Below, piece by piece: positions 21,501 to 30,284 of a stretch of DNA of 61,443 nucleotides. The notes beneath the pieces were generated by a model that saw only the letters and a list, made by a program, of their open reading frames with translations, searched no databases and was not told where the DNA came from. Location: positions 1-61,443 of the forward strand of contig WION01000307.1 of NCBI GenBank assembly GCA_015039365.1, read 5' to 3'. The stretch comes from Amanita rubescens. Its lineage: Eukaryota > Basidiomycota > Agaricomycetes > Agaricales > Amanitaceae. Numbering within the stretch: position 1 is the first letter of the stretch; each line of letters opens with the position of its first letter. The position numbers and the translations under genes are program-made.

Positions 21501-22940
21501 CTTTCCAGATACGGCGAGAGCTAAATCCGATCTGGGTGAGCCATTTGTGGCAATAGATACCCGATATAGGCCGTTGACTAAGGGAATTTGCCCAATAGTG
21601 CGACGTTCGGGTTTGGGGGTGCGAACGGTACAGATTCCGTCTTCCATATTGACAGAGAATCCTTTCCGGTCTATGGTTCCAACAGAGATAAGCGTGAAGG
21701 CGAAATCGGGTGAGTAATAGACGTCCTTCAATGTTACTCTTGTCGGCTGATTGTTTTCTCCCATCGGGAGGATTATCTTTAGATCGCCGCGGCCGGTGGC
21801 TTGTAGGGTAACGCCATTAGCCGCTTTTATATCTTTGGGTTCGATCGTGACAAAATTGATTAGATCGGAGCGGTTGGGAGTGAAGTGACGGGTAGCGCCG
21901 CAGTCAATGATCGCGCTGCAGCTGGCCGGATACGTGGCAAGGGCTTCGAGAGGTTCCGTGGGGCAGCAGGTGACGGCGAGGGATACGTCCTCGTTGTCAG
22001 TGTCGTCCGTGGACGCTACATTCGCTTTCCCGGTATGTTTCCTCTCCTTTTTGCCGTGATCCTTCTGATCATCCTTCTTTTTATCCCAGGGTGCCTGTCC
22101 CTCTTTTCCGCCGCCTTTCATGAAGCAATCCTCCCGTTTGTGCCCGTCGCGTTTGCAATTGGTGCATTTTATGTTTTTCTTCTCAGCACGCTTCTTCGTG
22201 TGAGCAGCAACCATCGCCGCGTTTTCGGCGGCTTTATCAGCTTCTTTGTGAACCTTTTGTTCGTCGGCCTCTTCGTGGATGGCCGCGATTATTTGATCAC
22301 TGGTGAGTATTTTTTGATTTACTCGTGCTGTGGCACTGAGAGTTTGTAGGAGCGAGCGGTAGCTGGCAGGGAGAGATTTTCGGATCATGGCGGTGAATGA
22401 CTGGTCTGACATCGGAGCGCCCATCCCTTCGAGTTGTTCCTTCAACTCGGACATGGTGGCGAGGTGTGTGCGTACATCGTCATCCTCGAGGCAGATCTTA
22501 TTCTGCATTTTCGCCAGAAGGCTGACTTGGATTAGATCACCCTTTTTCTCCATGATCGACACAAGTTTGGACCAGACTTTGGCAGCAGAGGCTTCATTTT
22601 TGACTTGGAGGAAGAGCGATTGACCGATCGTCTCGTAGATCACCTCCCGGACCGATGCCTCCTTTTGTTCAAATTGGTCAACCTCTTTCTCGATCTCTTC
22701 GATCTGGGTTGAGGTGAGTTCCATCGTGCTTCCTTTCCTGTAAACCTTATCGGATTTGGTTTCGATCTCGGTTGGTTTCCGCGCAGTCCCCGACACATGA
22801 CGCTTTAGCCCTTTATGGGTGAGGGTATTCATTATCCTCTCCCGGTATGTGATCCAGTTGGATCCGTCGTCCTTGAGCTTCGGAAGCTTGAGGAGTTTAA
22901 TGGCATCTGTAGTTGACATGGTGGTAGACTCGGGGCCCAT
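18519..22940 (-). CDS. Copia Gag-Pol polyprotein
   Basis: 1473 residues in a single frame. Order: UBN2/gag-type capsid domain; zinc knuckle CTNCKRDGHKREDC (about residue 260); protease with DCGATRHF instead of the usual DSGA, common in basidiomycete copia; integrase zinc finger H..H..CPGC (about 490-530) and core with SDLWGP, TDRGGEF and NGKAERANR (D,D,E); reverse transcriptase with the catalytic pair in VATDDLTI (about 1180); RNase H with YSDADWAS and STEAEYVAL. The first ATG (22940) lies inside the presumed primer-binding site, so the second Met, at 22919 (MSTTDAIKLL), is a more likely start. No stop or frameshift is seen. Confidence 0.97.
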   Translation of the reverse strand: MGPESTTMSTTDAIKLLKLPKLKDDGSNWITYRERIMNTLTHKGLKRHVSGTARKPTEIETKSDKVYRKGSTMELTSTQIEEIEKEVDQFEQKEASVREVIYETIGQSLFLQVKNEASAAKVWSKLVSIMEKKGDLIQVSLLAKMQNKICLEDDDVRTHLATMSELKEQLEGMGAPMSDQSFTAMIRKSLPASYRSLLQTLSATARVNQKILTSDQIIAAIHEEADEQKVHKEADKAAENAAMVAAHTKKRAEKKNIKCTNCKRDGHKREDCFMKGGGKEGQAPWDKKKDDQKDHGKKERKHTGKANVASTDDTDNEDVSLAVTCCPTEPLEALATYPASCSAIIDCGATRHFTPNRSDLINFVTIEPKDIKAANGVTLQATGRGDLKIILPMGENNQPTRVTLKDVYYSPDFAFTLISVGTIDRKGFSVNMEDGICTVRTPKPERRTIGQIPLVNGLYRVSIATNGSPRSDLALAVSGKMSINELHRKMGHINNDDLRRMVKEGTITGIDLDTGSKAETCPGCIEGKAPRRPFPKLSTSDRAKQYGDKVVSDLWGPTETASLKGKKYYILFQDEYTHEQRIYFLHKKSEAFQAYKLYEAWVKMQRDGRIKILGTDRGGEFTGAAFKAHLEQAGTARHLTVHDSPQSNGKAERANRTIGEGIRALLASSGLPESLWAEAAAHLVWLRNRVPTKALPDSKTPLEMATGNRPDLSDIHEWGCRVWVKRTHSSKLGSKVKDGCFIGYDEESKGYRIYWEDRRAVTVERDVYFDKRSALAPETTLIEGETYRNNNQPSKVVTSTENVAPPTNEDANHKTVNASGKSLENAKNPVLNEGNPSRNGRATSLSNLPIPNTSSQTPTQNPETSQQIHDSDDEEEVESELVGRGRRPRPPPGYYKDLMAGKGAKAAIAVEDGYDQLSQSIGEDEEDLLIAAAMQEFVLASGTEGKPKSLKEALGGEDASKWRAAVQAELDQIEKLRTWDIVEAPADANIVSSKFVFRLKRDEHGNITKYKARLVARGFTQKFGIDYFDTRVWIVRWETIRNLLAQAASRGSVIHQADVKNAYLNAEIKEDIYVELPPLYTEFRPLPPHLSPKRAVCKLKKGLYGTKQAGRGWYMKLRDTFVKLGYKVSTADLGIFYRFSGPDKYTIVAVATDDLTIIAESNESAKLIKDQLNQYFELVDLGEIKWLLGVHITRDLENRTISLGQQSYIDEIVKRFGLEDARPISTPMEPGSDLTPGTPHVSPVKLTARERTFYREMIGALLYLSTVTRADVAYCISTLSRYLEDPSKTHHAAVQRAIRNLKQTRDKHLILGGKDPQLHAYSDADWASQAHRHSISGFVIFYGQGAVSWSSKKQPIVTLSSTEAEYVALTHIVKDLLWHRKLHSELSPFFTFSTTNSIPLFCDNQGAIVLSKDSTFHMRTKHIDTRFHFVREIINNNILSISYCPTDEMIADIFTKALSRFKFEKFRTLLGIA

Positions 22941-22944
22941 AACC

Positions 22945-23199
22945 TGTTGGCAGAGAAGGCGAGATCTTAGGGATAAAGCCTCAGTTATTGGTAAAGAACT
23001 AATATTGGTATAATCTACCTTAGGGATAAACTAAGTAGAGTAAGTATGAGGTGTAGACGAATATATAAGATGGTACTCACGCCTCAGTTATTGGTAAAGA
23101 ACTGAGGCGTCGTAGACGAACATTCGACGTATAAAATAATCGGAATAAACAAGTGCAAACAATGGACTTAGCGGTATAACGCGGGCTCGTACTCCAACA
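22945..23199 (-). repeat. Copia 5' LTR
   Basis: 255 bp, identical by eye to 18242-18496. It would supply the promoter for the minus-strand element. Confidence 0.95.
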
Positions 23200-24139
23200 T
23201 GTTTGACATATGAGAATGTCGAATACGCTTCCTCCGAGTCATCTCAATCGCGCTCATCGTTTGCTTTTATGCAGTAAGATATCAAAATGCTCGCGATACT
23301 CTCAAACCTCTCTTGTTCGGCTAGTGCCCCGAAACGAGGCAGTACGCACGGCACATCGTCCATACTGCACGCGCCAATCATAAGAAATCATTGACAGTAA
23401 AGACACGAACATTATCAAAGCATCCCGGGAGCAGGCATTTGCGAGTCCTCTTAGCATTAAGGACGAGGAAGAGGCAGTAGGTATCGCAGAACCAGAATGA
23501 TTCAAGCGCTTCATCGCTCTGAGCGTGTGCACGGTTGAGAGGACAAGGTTGAGAACTGATGAGAGTTTCAATCCAGAGCGATCGCCTTTTTCATCGAAAT
23601 CAGGTGTTCGTTCAAGTTGCCCTTAGCTCGAAGTCGTCCAGATGGGATTCCGCCGTGACAAAGGCAGGAAGAGGCTGATGAAGGAGTCCCGCGAAGAAAA
23701 CAACCGGAGTTGGCCACTCGCAAGACTGACCAACTTTGTGGATGATCGGAAGTGCGAAGTACATGATGATAGTTCCGACACACGAGGCAGCATTATGTAA
23801 CGAGGTGCGTGGAAGCTGATGAAATACAAGGGGAAAGGTCGTGCATTGGATTGAAGGTATACAAGGTAAGTATGAACGGTGGCCGATGATTCGTAAAGTA
23901 ACATAGGAGAGCCATTTATCTTGGGCAATGTAGAGAAACTTGCGCTCTTTCCGCCACAGAGGTGCTATGTTTATGCTCAGAGGGTATACTATTATTGGAT
24001 CCAACTCCCAAACTTGACAATTAGAGTGGACATATCGCTACGAAAACCAAAAACAGTGCGGGAAAGGCTGGGGTAACATGATAATGCATCGTACGGTATC
24101 AAACTGTTCATTGGCATTAGTACGACACATCCGGCCACC
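23200..24139. other. Stretch downstream of the kinase-like gene
   Basis: No firmly supported gene. A minus-strand frame near 23880-24000 reads PLWRKERKFLYIAQDKW and could be a 3' exon of the kinase-like gene. The small minus frame at 23302-23571 shows no recognisable family. Confidence 0.4.
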
Positions 24140-24911
24140 CGATATGAAATAACATACCCAAGTCCCAAATTTTCATCGAATGGCGACACAGCTCCCACAA
24201 ATGCGGACAGCCAAACTCCTGCGCATCCGGCATCTTTTCTCCCGGTCGAAAATTCATATCGCACTGACACCTATGCTCTGTTGTCTCGTCAAAGTCGATG
24301 ATGCGAATGTCTCCATTCCGCTCAAGGACATTGCGTTCAGCAAAATCACCGTGATGCAAACCACACCGGTGAAGTTCACCAAGCTGATGGAGGATTTTCA
24401 TCCTAAAAAAAAAAATAGCGAGAGGTACACGACACGTAAAGACATAGTCCAATGCAAATTAGAGCGTATTAACCCACCTGAGATTGAGTGGCAGCCTTCG
24501 GAAGGGCTGTCGCAAACACTGACCCCAATGCTCTAGCACGAGACACGCGATCATCTGACCGTCCTGTCTTGTGCCAGCGTACAAGCCATAACACACCGGA
24601 ACCGTCTTCCCTTGCAGTGGTTTCAGAGCGCCAACATAGGCGCACGCTTCCTCTGCAAGGCTCGGTATCAGGTCCTCACGAAAGGCAAACTTGAGGACAA
24701 CGTTGACTTTCCGGGAAGGCTCAACGAGGGTAGCCCGGAATACCGGAGAGTCAGAATAATAATCAGAGAGAGCCTCTTTGTCGACGTTGGCGGTGACCAG
24801 CTTCCGAGCAGGGTCAGGTGTGTTTGGCAATTGGACACAGGTGAGCGAACACTCGGGTAGGTCCCAGCCTGGCCATTCATTGTAAGGAAATCGAACGCGG
24901 AGGGTGGTCAT
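24140..24911 (-). CDS. Small protein-kinase-like protein
   Basis: Two clear exons. Exon 1 starts at ATG 24911 (MTTLRVRFPYNEW) and includes a lysine-bearing strand NVVLKFAF and a Glu-rich helix SLAEEACAYVGAL, consistent with a kinase N-lobe without a classical glycine loop. After an intron of about 70 nt, exon 2 encodes GLHHGDFAERNVL and IRIIDFDETTEH, which match the catalytic HxDxxxxN and the metal-binding DF(D) motif in place of DFG. This is a fungal kinase-like family often annotated 'protein kinase domain'. Further 3' exons may lie at 23880-24000. The cellular role is unknown. Confidence 0.7.
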
Positions 24912-25972
24912 GTCGGAGTAAGCACGAGAAGAATAAGAGCAGGAACGCCGGATTGTAGGCAGTGCCAGCATTTCGCGCGGGCTTTTATGCATATCAGACG
25001 TTGGAGCGCCTGTATTTCGCTTTTAGTCATTCCCGAGATGGAGGAAGATGCGTAGGTGCACGTGACAACCGAGTTTGTCGACCGGTGTTGATTTTTGTGA
25101 GCTTTGGTCGGATATGGAAAGTGATGGGCGCGACGTCACCGCGCTATATCCGAGCAGACGGAGGACAGAAGTAATATACATCCGCTCCACAAGTTGCTAA
25201 GCATCCGACAGAACGGCGGAATTGTACTCCGTGGCGCGGCCATAACCCTGAGGGTCACGAGAAGCCAGCTTGACTCTTGAGGCATGTCTCGTGGTTTTTA
25301 ACTATTGTCTTATCATCCATATTGGTGAACTTGTTATGATGTTGTACCTCCTCCAACCCTAGAGGGATAAATGCCCGCATTCTAAATCAGAAGCTAACCC
25401 ACAAGTTGCTTTCGTCAGTGGAGTAACTTGAAATCAAACCTAGAATCTTTATCGACAGAGAATGGACTCCTACAAGGGAGATGCCAGCATGGGAGCCGTA
25501 AACCGGATTTTTGGGGTGCAAACTACGTTGTCAGTGGAGACGTGGCAAATGGTTCCGAGAAGCGGTACGTCGGAGCGTGGCAACCAGCGACGTGGATGTA
25601 GAACTGAATGTCAATGCTGAGAAGATAAGAGCTAAGGGGTAACCGGATACCGCTTACTTCCTGAAATATCCATTAGACCTAAAGGGTTCATGTTCACCGG
25701 TCTCGCTGTTTGCTTCCTGAAATATCCATGCATCATGCGAAGTTTATTCTTATCTTTCACCGGCAATACTTACGGGAAGAGAACGTCCTCCCGTCCCTCC
25801 CCACACCGAACAAGTTTTACCAGACTTAGATGACCGGACCCCGCAAGGCTCACTCCCGGCAAAGTTTAGCATCAGGTGCTTTTTCGCATTGGTAAAAGAA
25901 AGCGGAATATCGTTACATGCCGTTTAAACAACAGAAAGACTGGCTTGGTGGGAGTCCATGAGCGCCGCCAAC
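24912..25972. other. Intergenic region between kinase-like gene and SMD1
   Basis: No coding pattern recognised on either strand. The phrase CTTCCTGAAATATCCAT occurs twice (near 25657 and 25714), a short local duplication. Confidence 0.6.
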
Positions 25973-26481
25973 TCAAATTCCTCTTCCACCTCTGCCACGT
26001 CCCCTTCCCCTTGGCCTTCCCATTCCCCGGTCGCCGCCTCCTCCTCTTCCTCCTCTTCCTCCTCTTCCACCACGGGTTTCCTCCTTCTTTTTAGATTTTG
26101 GCTTGGGCGCATCGTCTACCAGCAAGGTATCGAGCGGGAGGGCATCTGGCAATATGAAGTAACGGATATTGTTGCCCCGTATAGAGAGGGTGTCAAGAGT
26201 TGTCGGGTCCCGATTGCGCGCCGTCATCTTGACTGTTTTGAGGTGCGTGTTCATCTGCATATCGACACCTGCGGATGTAAGCGCCCTGTCCACTGAGTAA
26301 ATGTGACAGACCAAATACCAATGATTGTCCCGTGTACGATTGAACCGTTTTTGAGCTCGATCGTCACCGTTTCATTGTTCAATTTCATCAAAAATCTGTG
26401 AAAGTGATTGTCAGTGATTGTCGTCGTCCAGCCCAGGTCTTGGACCGTAGAACTAACTGAAACGAACCTTACGAGCTTCAT
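25973..26481 (-). CDS. SMD1: Small nuclear ribonucleoprotein Sm D1
   Basis: Three exons. ATG 26481 encodes MKLV plus part of R; an intron (about 26395-26467) leads to [19 protein letters not shown] (Sm1 motif); a second intron (about 26273-26320) leads to [18 protein letters not shown] and the Sm2 motif [15 protein letters not shown]. The C-terminus is an RG/GRG-rich tail ending GRGRGGRGI, the arginine-methylated tail of SmD1. The protein forms part of the heptameric Sm ring of spliceosomal snRNPs in the nucleus. Length (about 120 residues) and architecture match the family. The gene appears intact and single-copy in this window. Confidence 0.97.
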
Positions 26482-27300
26482 CTTTTCCCAATTTTCTCTT
26501 TATCCAGTGAAGAGCGTAAAAGCACAAGACTCTGGACGCAGTTCCAAAAATTTGTTTGTCGTCGTTGAATCCAAACACGCGCGAGAAAGAGACTTTGATC
26601 GAAAGTCTCAAATAGAATACCGGGGTTTGGAGTACTCGACTACGTTCATCCACAAAGGAGACGGCTGAGTTGATACTTTGAGGTTACGTGCGAGCGATTG
26701 TATCACGTATAATTCAGTCGGAGATTGAAAATAGTCGTATACATTTTCTATGCAAGTTCCACTGCGGTCATCGTACCGATACGTCCATCTATCTATCGTT
26801 CCACCTACTCGAGATGCTCTGTCCCTTAACAAATCTCTCCAAGACACGATGGGCCAACTTTTTGGCGCTACATCAGCTTCCACTTATATTGACATTCTAT
26901 GGATAGACGACGAGGGTAGTCAAGTCGTCTTACGAGCCAACGAAGAGTGAACATATATATATTTCGAGTCTATACGCTTAGGTTGACATACGACTTTAGA
27001 GACGTGACTCGACTACTTACTGCGGTTGCTATGATGACGGGACGTCTTCGACTCTCTGTCATAAAGCAATCTGCTTTTTTACCGGCCATTCTGGCATCGT
27101 TGTAAAAGATGTAGGGTTAGGATATGGAAGGGCGAAGCGTAGATATCACTTAGCGCACATTATATATAATTCCCGCGCTTGACAGCAATGCGCTAATCAG
27201 CGTCTAATCTGCGAAGCTTGCAGCTAAGCGCCTTGCATCGTGGCGCATCGTGGGCAAATATTAGTTTAGGAGTCCTACAGCATAACTGAATAGCCTTCTC
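26482..27300. other. Divergent promoter region between SMD1 and the TUP1-like gene
   Basis: No supported gene. TATATATAA at 27161-27169 lies about 130 bases upstream of the TUP1-like ATG and is a plausible TATA box. Confidence 0.5.
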
Positions 27301-30077
27301 ATGGGCGAATTCCCCGACAAACTTGACATCAATGCCGTCCCACCCGAGTATCGGAAAAAAGGCGCCGACTGGTATGCTATTTCCAATCCAGACGCCGGGG
27401 GATCCTTCGATGTTCGGTTGGTACACATTCTGGCGCATGACAGGTTCGTGCTCGTCCTTGTCCAAAAACTTGCATTATCGATGGTCTCGCAGCGTTGTGT
27501 GTTGCGTCAGGTTCTCCGCCGACGGACGCTTCCTCGCTACCGGAAGCAACAGGTTCGCTCAGATATACGACGTCGAGACGGGAGGAAAGATCTGGTGAGT
27601 CATGAGTTGTTCATAATTGCCCTCGAACAAATTACTTGAATAATACTGGCAGCGTCTTGGCCCACGAAAGTGTCAAAAAGGACTTGTACATTCGTAGTTT
27701 GTGCTTCAGTCCAGGCGGCAAATTTTTGGCGACGGGCGCCGAGGATGGGCGGATCAGGGTACGAATATGGTCTAGATCCCTCCGTATGCTTGCGCTAAGC
27801 CAAATGTAATGCTACAGATATGGGATATTGCTGAAAAAAAGCTTTTGCACGTGTACGAAGGACATCGACAAGATGTTTACTCGCTCGACCTTTCGCTCGA
27901 TGGACGACTCATCGCGTCCGGTTCAGGCGATAAGACGGTGAGAATATGGAACATGGCGAACGCGAATGCACCGCCCCAGGTACGTGTACTGCGCATGTCA
28001 ACTTAGGGTTGCACAGCCCATCGCACGTATGTTTAGATCTTACCCACCAACAAAAATATCACGTCTGTAGCCATTTCCCCAAACGGTCGGTTCGTTGCTG
28101 CTGGTTCTCTGGGCACTGTCATCCGCATATGGGATACGGAAACGGGTCATCTCATAGAAACCCTTGGCGACCACACAGATACCGTTTATAGCATATCGTT
28201 TACACCAGACGGGAGAGGTCTCATTAGCGGGAGCTTGGATAAGACATTAAAATTGTGGGACTTGTCTGGCTTGGGACAAGAAGGTCACACAAGTCGTTGC
28301 AAGATGAGCTTGACGGGACACAAGGTGCGTTGCTCTCGTTTCTATTCATCAGGGCTCTTATATATGCGGGTTGGCAGGACTACGTGCTTTCTGTAGCCTC
28401 CTCGCATGATGGAAAGTGGGCTGTGTCTAGTTCCAAGGACTGCGGAGTCATGTTCTGGAACTCCAAGACTGGAATCCCCCATTGCATGATACAGGGGCAT
28501 AAAAGCTCTGTGCTTTCGATTGGTCTAAGTCCAACAAGCGGATGCCTCGCGACGGGAGGCGGGGATTGGCAGACGAGGATATGTAAGTTCCCCTTGTTCG
28601 TCATGTATCGTGCTGTGCTAATGGCAACGCGCGCTTACAGGGAGTTACGAGTATGTACCACCAACACCGAAACGTAAGTCCTCCGATTTCTTCAAGCCTG
28701 GTCTAAACTTTCGTAGCCCTAGAAAATACCATGGCAACGGAGTTGGATATCCATACTGCACCGCCCGAGTACAGAAGAGAAGGTAATGGTTGGTATGCCG
28801 TTTTCAACACCTCAATCAAGCGGGTGTTAGACGTCGAGCTGGTGCACAATTTCATGCACGAGAGGTGCGCGCACAGGTTCTGGCCAAAGATTAAGTGCTA
28901 AAGAATGACATCGCAGCGTCGTGTGCTGTGTTAGATTCTCCCCGTCAGGAAAATATCTCGCGACAGGATGCAACCAGGGGGTGAACATCTATGACGTCAA
29001 GACAGGAACTAAGATTTGGTGAGAGCCGGTGCTGTACCTCTGTCTCGTCTGAACGGTCGAAATAGCTCGTTGAGTCACGAAACAGCGGGAAATTCGAAGG
29101 ATTTGTACGTTCGAAGCGTGTGTTTCACTCCGGATGGCAAGTTGTTGATTACCGGTGCTGAGGATGGTCGGATCAGGGTAAGCATCCATTTTTACGCTTA
29201 AAAATACGGGGACTAAACCACGTGCGTATAGGTGTGGGATATTGCAAAGAAGCGTCTTATACGTACACACGACGGACACCAAAAAGAGATTTATTCGCTC
29301 GACATTTCGCTCAATGGCAGGCTGGCCGTGTCTGGATCAGGAGATGGGACTGCCAAAGTCTGGGACTTGGTTGTTCATCGTTTGCTCATGGTAGGCATGC
29401 ATAAACGACCTGATAATCATCTGATCGTATCCAGGCTCTGACCGTTAATGATCCCGACTCGTCCGGTAATGATCCTGGAATCGCCGCTGTCGCCTTCTCT
29501 CCCAATGGCCAGTTCATCGCCACCGGCTGCCTGGACTCGACGGTCCGTATCTGGGAAGTGGCAACAGGACATATGGTCGAGAAACTCAGAGGACATAAAG
29601 ATAGCGTGTATAGCGTGGCGTTTACGCCTGATGGAAAAGAGCTCGTCAGCGGTAGTTTGGACAAGACGTTGAAATTGTGGGACGTGAGTTGGCTGAGCGT
29701 CGCGGGACAGACGCAATGCAAGATGAGTTTGGCAGGTCACAAGGTGCGTGTTTTTTCAAAGTTATCATACGCTTCGGGCAGCCTGAAGTTGGTGTATCTT
29801 AGGACTTTGTTCTTTCTGTCCTGGTATCATCCGATGGGCAGTGGCTTGTGTCTGGATCAAAAGATCTTGGAGTGATTTTTTGGGATCGAACGGGAACTGC
29901 ACAGTGTTTGCTCAGAGGGCATCTTAATTCAGTTATTTCGATTGCTCTGAGTCCGGGAGGAGGTTTGCTTGCGACGGGAAGCGGAGATTGGCAGGCAAAG
30001 ATATGTGAGTGTATATTTTTGCTCGCGGTCCGGACCGTACTTAGTCATACCTATTAGGGAGATATGGGCCCTTTTGA
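27301..30077 (+). CDS. TUP1-like protein with two WD40 propellers in tandem
   Basis: Starts at ATG 27301 with the segment that directly precedes the propeller in TUP1 ([19 protein letters not shown]); an in-frame stop lies just upstream, so the Tup N-terminal tetramerisation helix and linker are absent. Propeller 1 runs to about 28580 with blades such as [18 protein letters not shown] and [11 protein letters not shown]. The last blade ends [13 protein letters not shown] instead of a stop. A proper intron (28674-28716, GTAAGT..TCGTAG) then joins in frame to [18 protein letters not shown], beginning propeller 2, which ends RIWRYGPF at 30077. Two separate genes 60 bases apart, the second starting at the ATG at 28731, are the alternative. 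Intron positions match TUP1 downstream. Confidence 0.8.
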
Positions 30078-30284
30078 TGATATATATATACCCATGCATG
30101 TATGACTATGACATTGTACAATATGCACATGACGCGATTTAGGCACAGATTGGCGCGTGAGAGGGGCATGGGAAAGAACTTCCATAAAGGGTACCGGCGG
30201 CAAGAATGATGAAGGTGACACGTGTGGGAGGACATCGCCTGCACTGATCAACTTCTTCTTCCTTCTCTACCACCACCATCCGCC

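Larger units (their letters stand above)
18242..23199 (-). mobile_element. Complete Ty1/copia retrotransposon with identical LTRs
   Basis: 4958 bp. Two 255-bp LTRs (18242-18496 and 22945-23199) start TGTTGG and end CCAACA and show no difference when read side by side. The 5-bp duplication TGTTT occurs at 18237-18241 and 23200-23204. On the minus strand, a purine tract CTCGAGGAGGAG precedes the 3' LTR, and GGTTATGGGCCC (22933-22944) directly follows the 5' LTR. That sequence nearly complements the initiator-Met tRNA anticodon arm, a known copia-type primer site. One uninterrupted gag-pol frame fills the interior. Everything needed for autonomy is present. Confidence 0.97.

Noticed and set aside
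21885..22349. 154-codon plus-strand frame with hydrophobic segments
   Set aside because: Antisense of the copia gag-pol; hydrophobic run is a shadow of Lys-rich codons.
23302..23571. 89-codon minus-strand frame after the copia element
   Set aside because: No recognisable family or splice partner; likely chance.
26608..26883. 91-codon minus-strand frame upstream of SMD1
   Set aside because: No motif, lies in the divergent promoter region, codon pattern not convincing.
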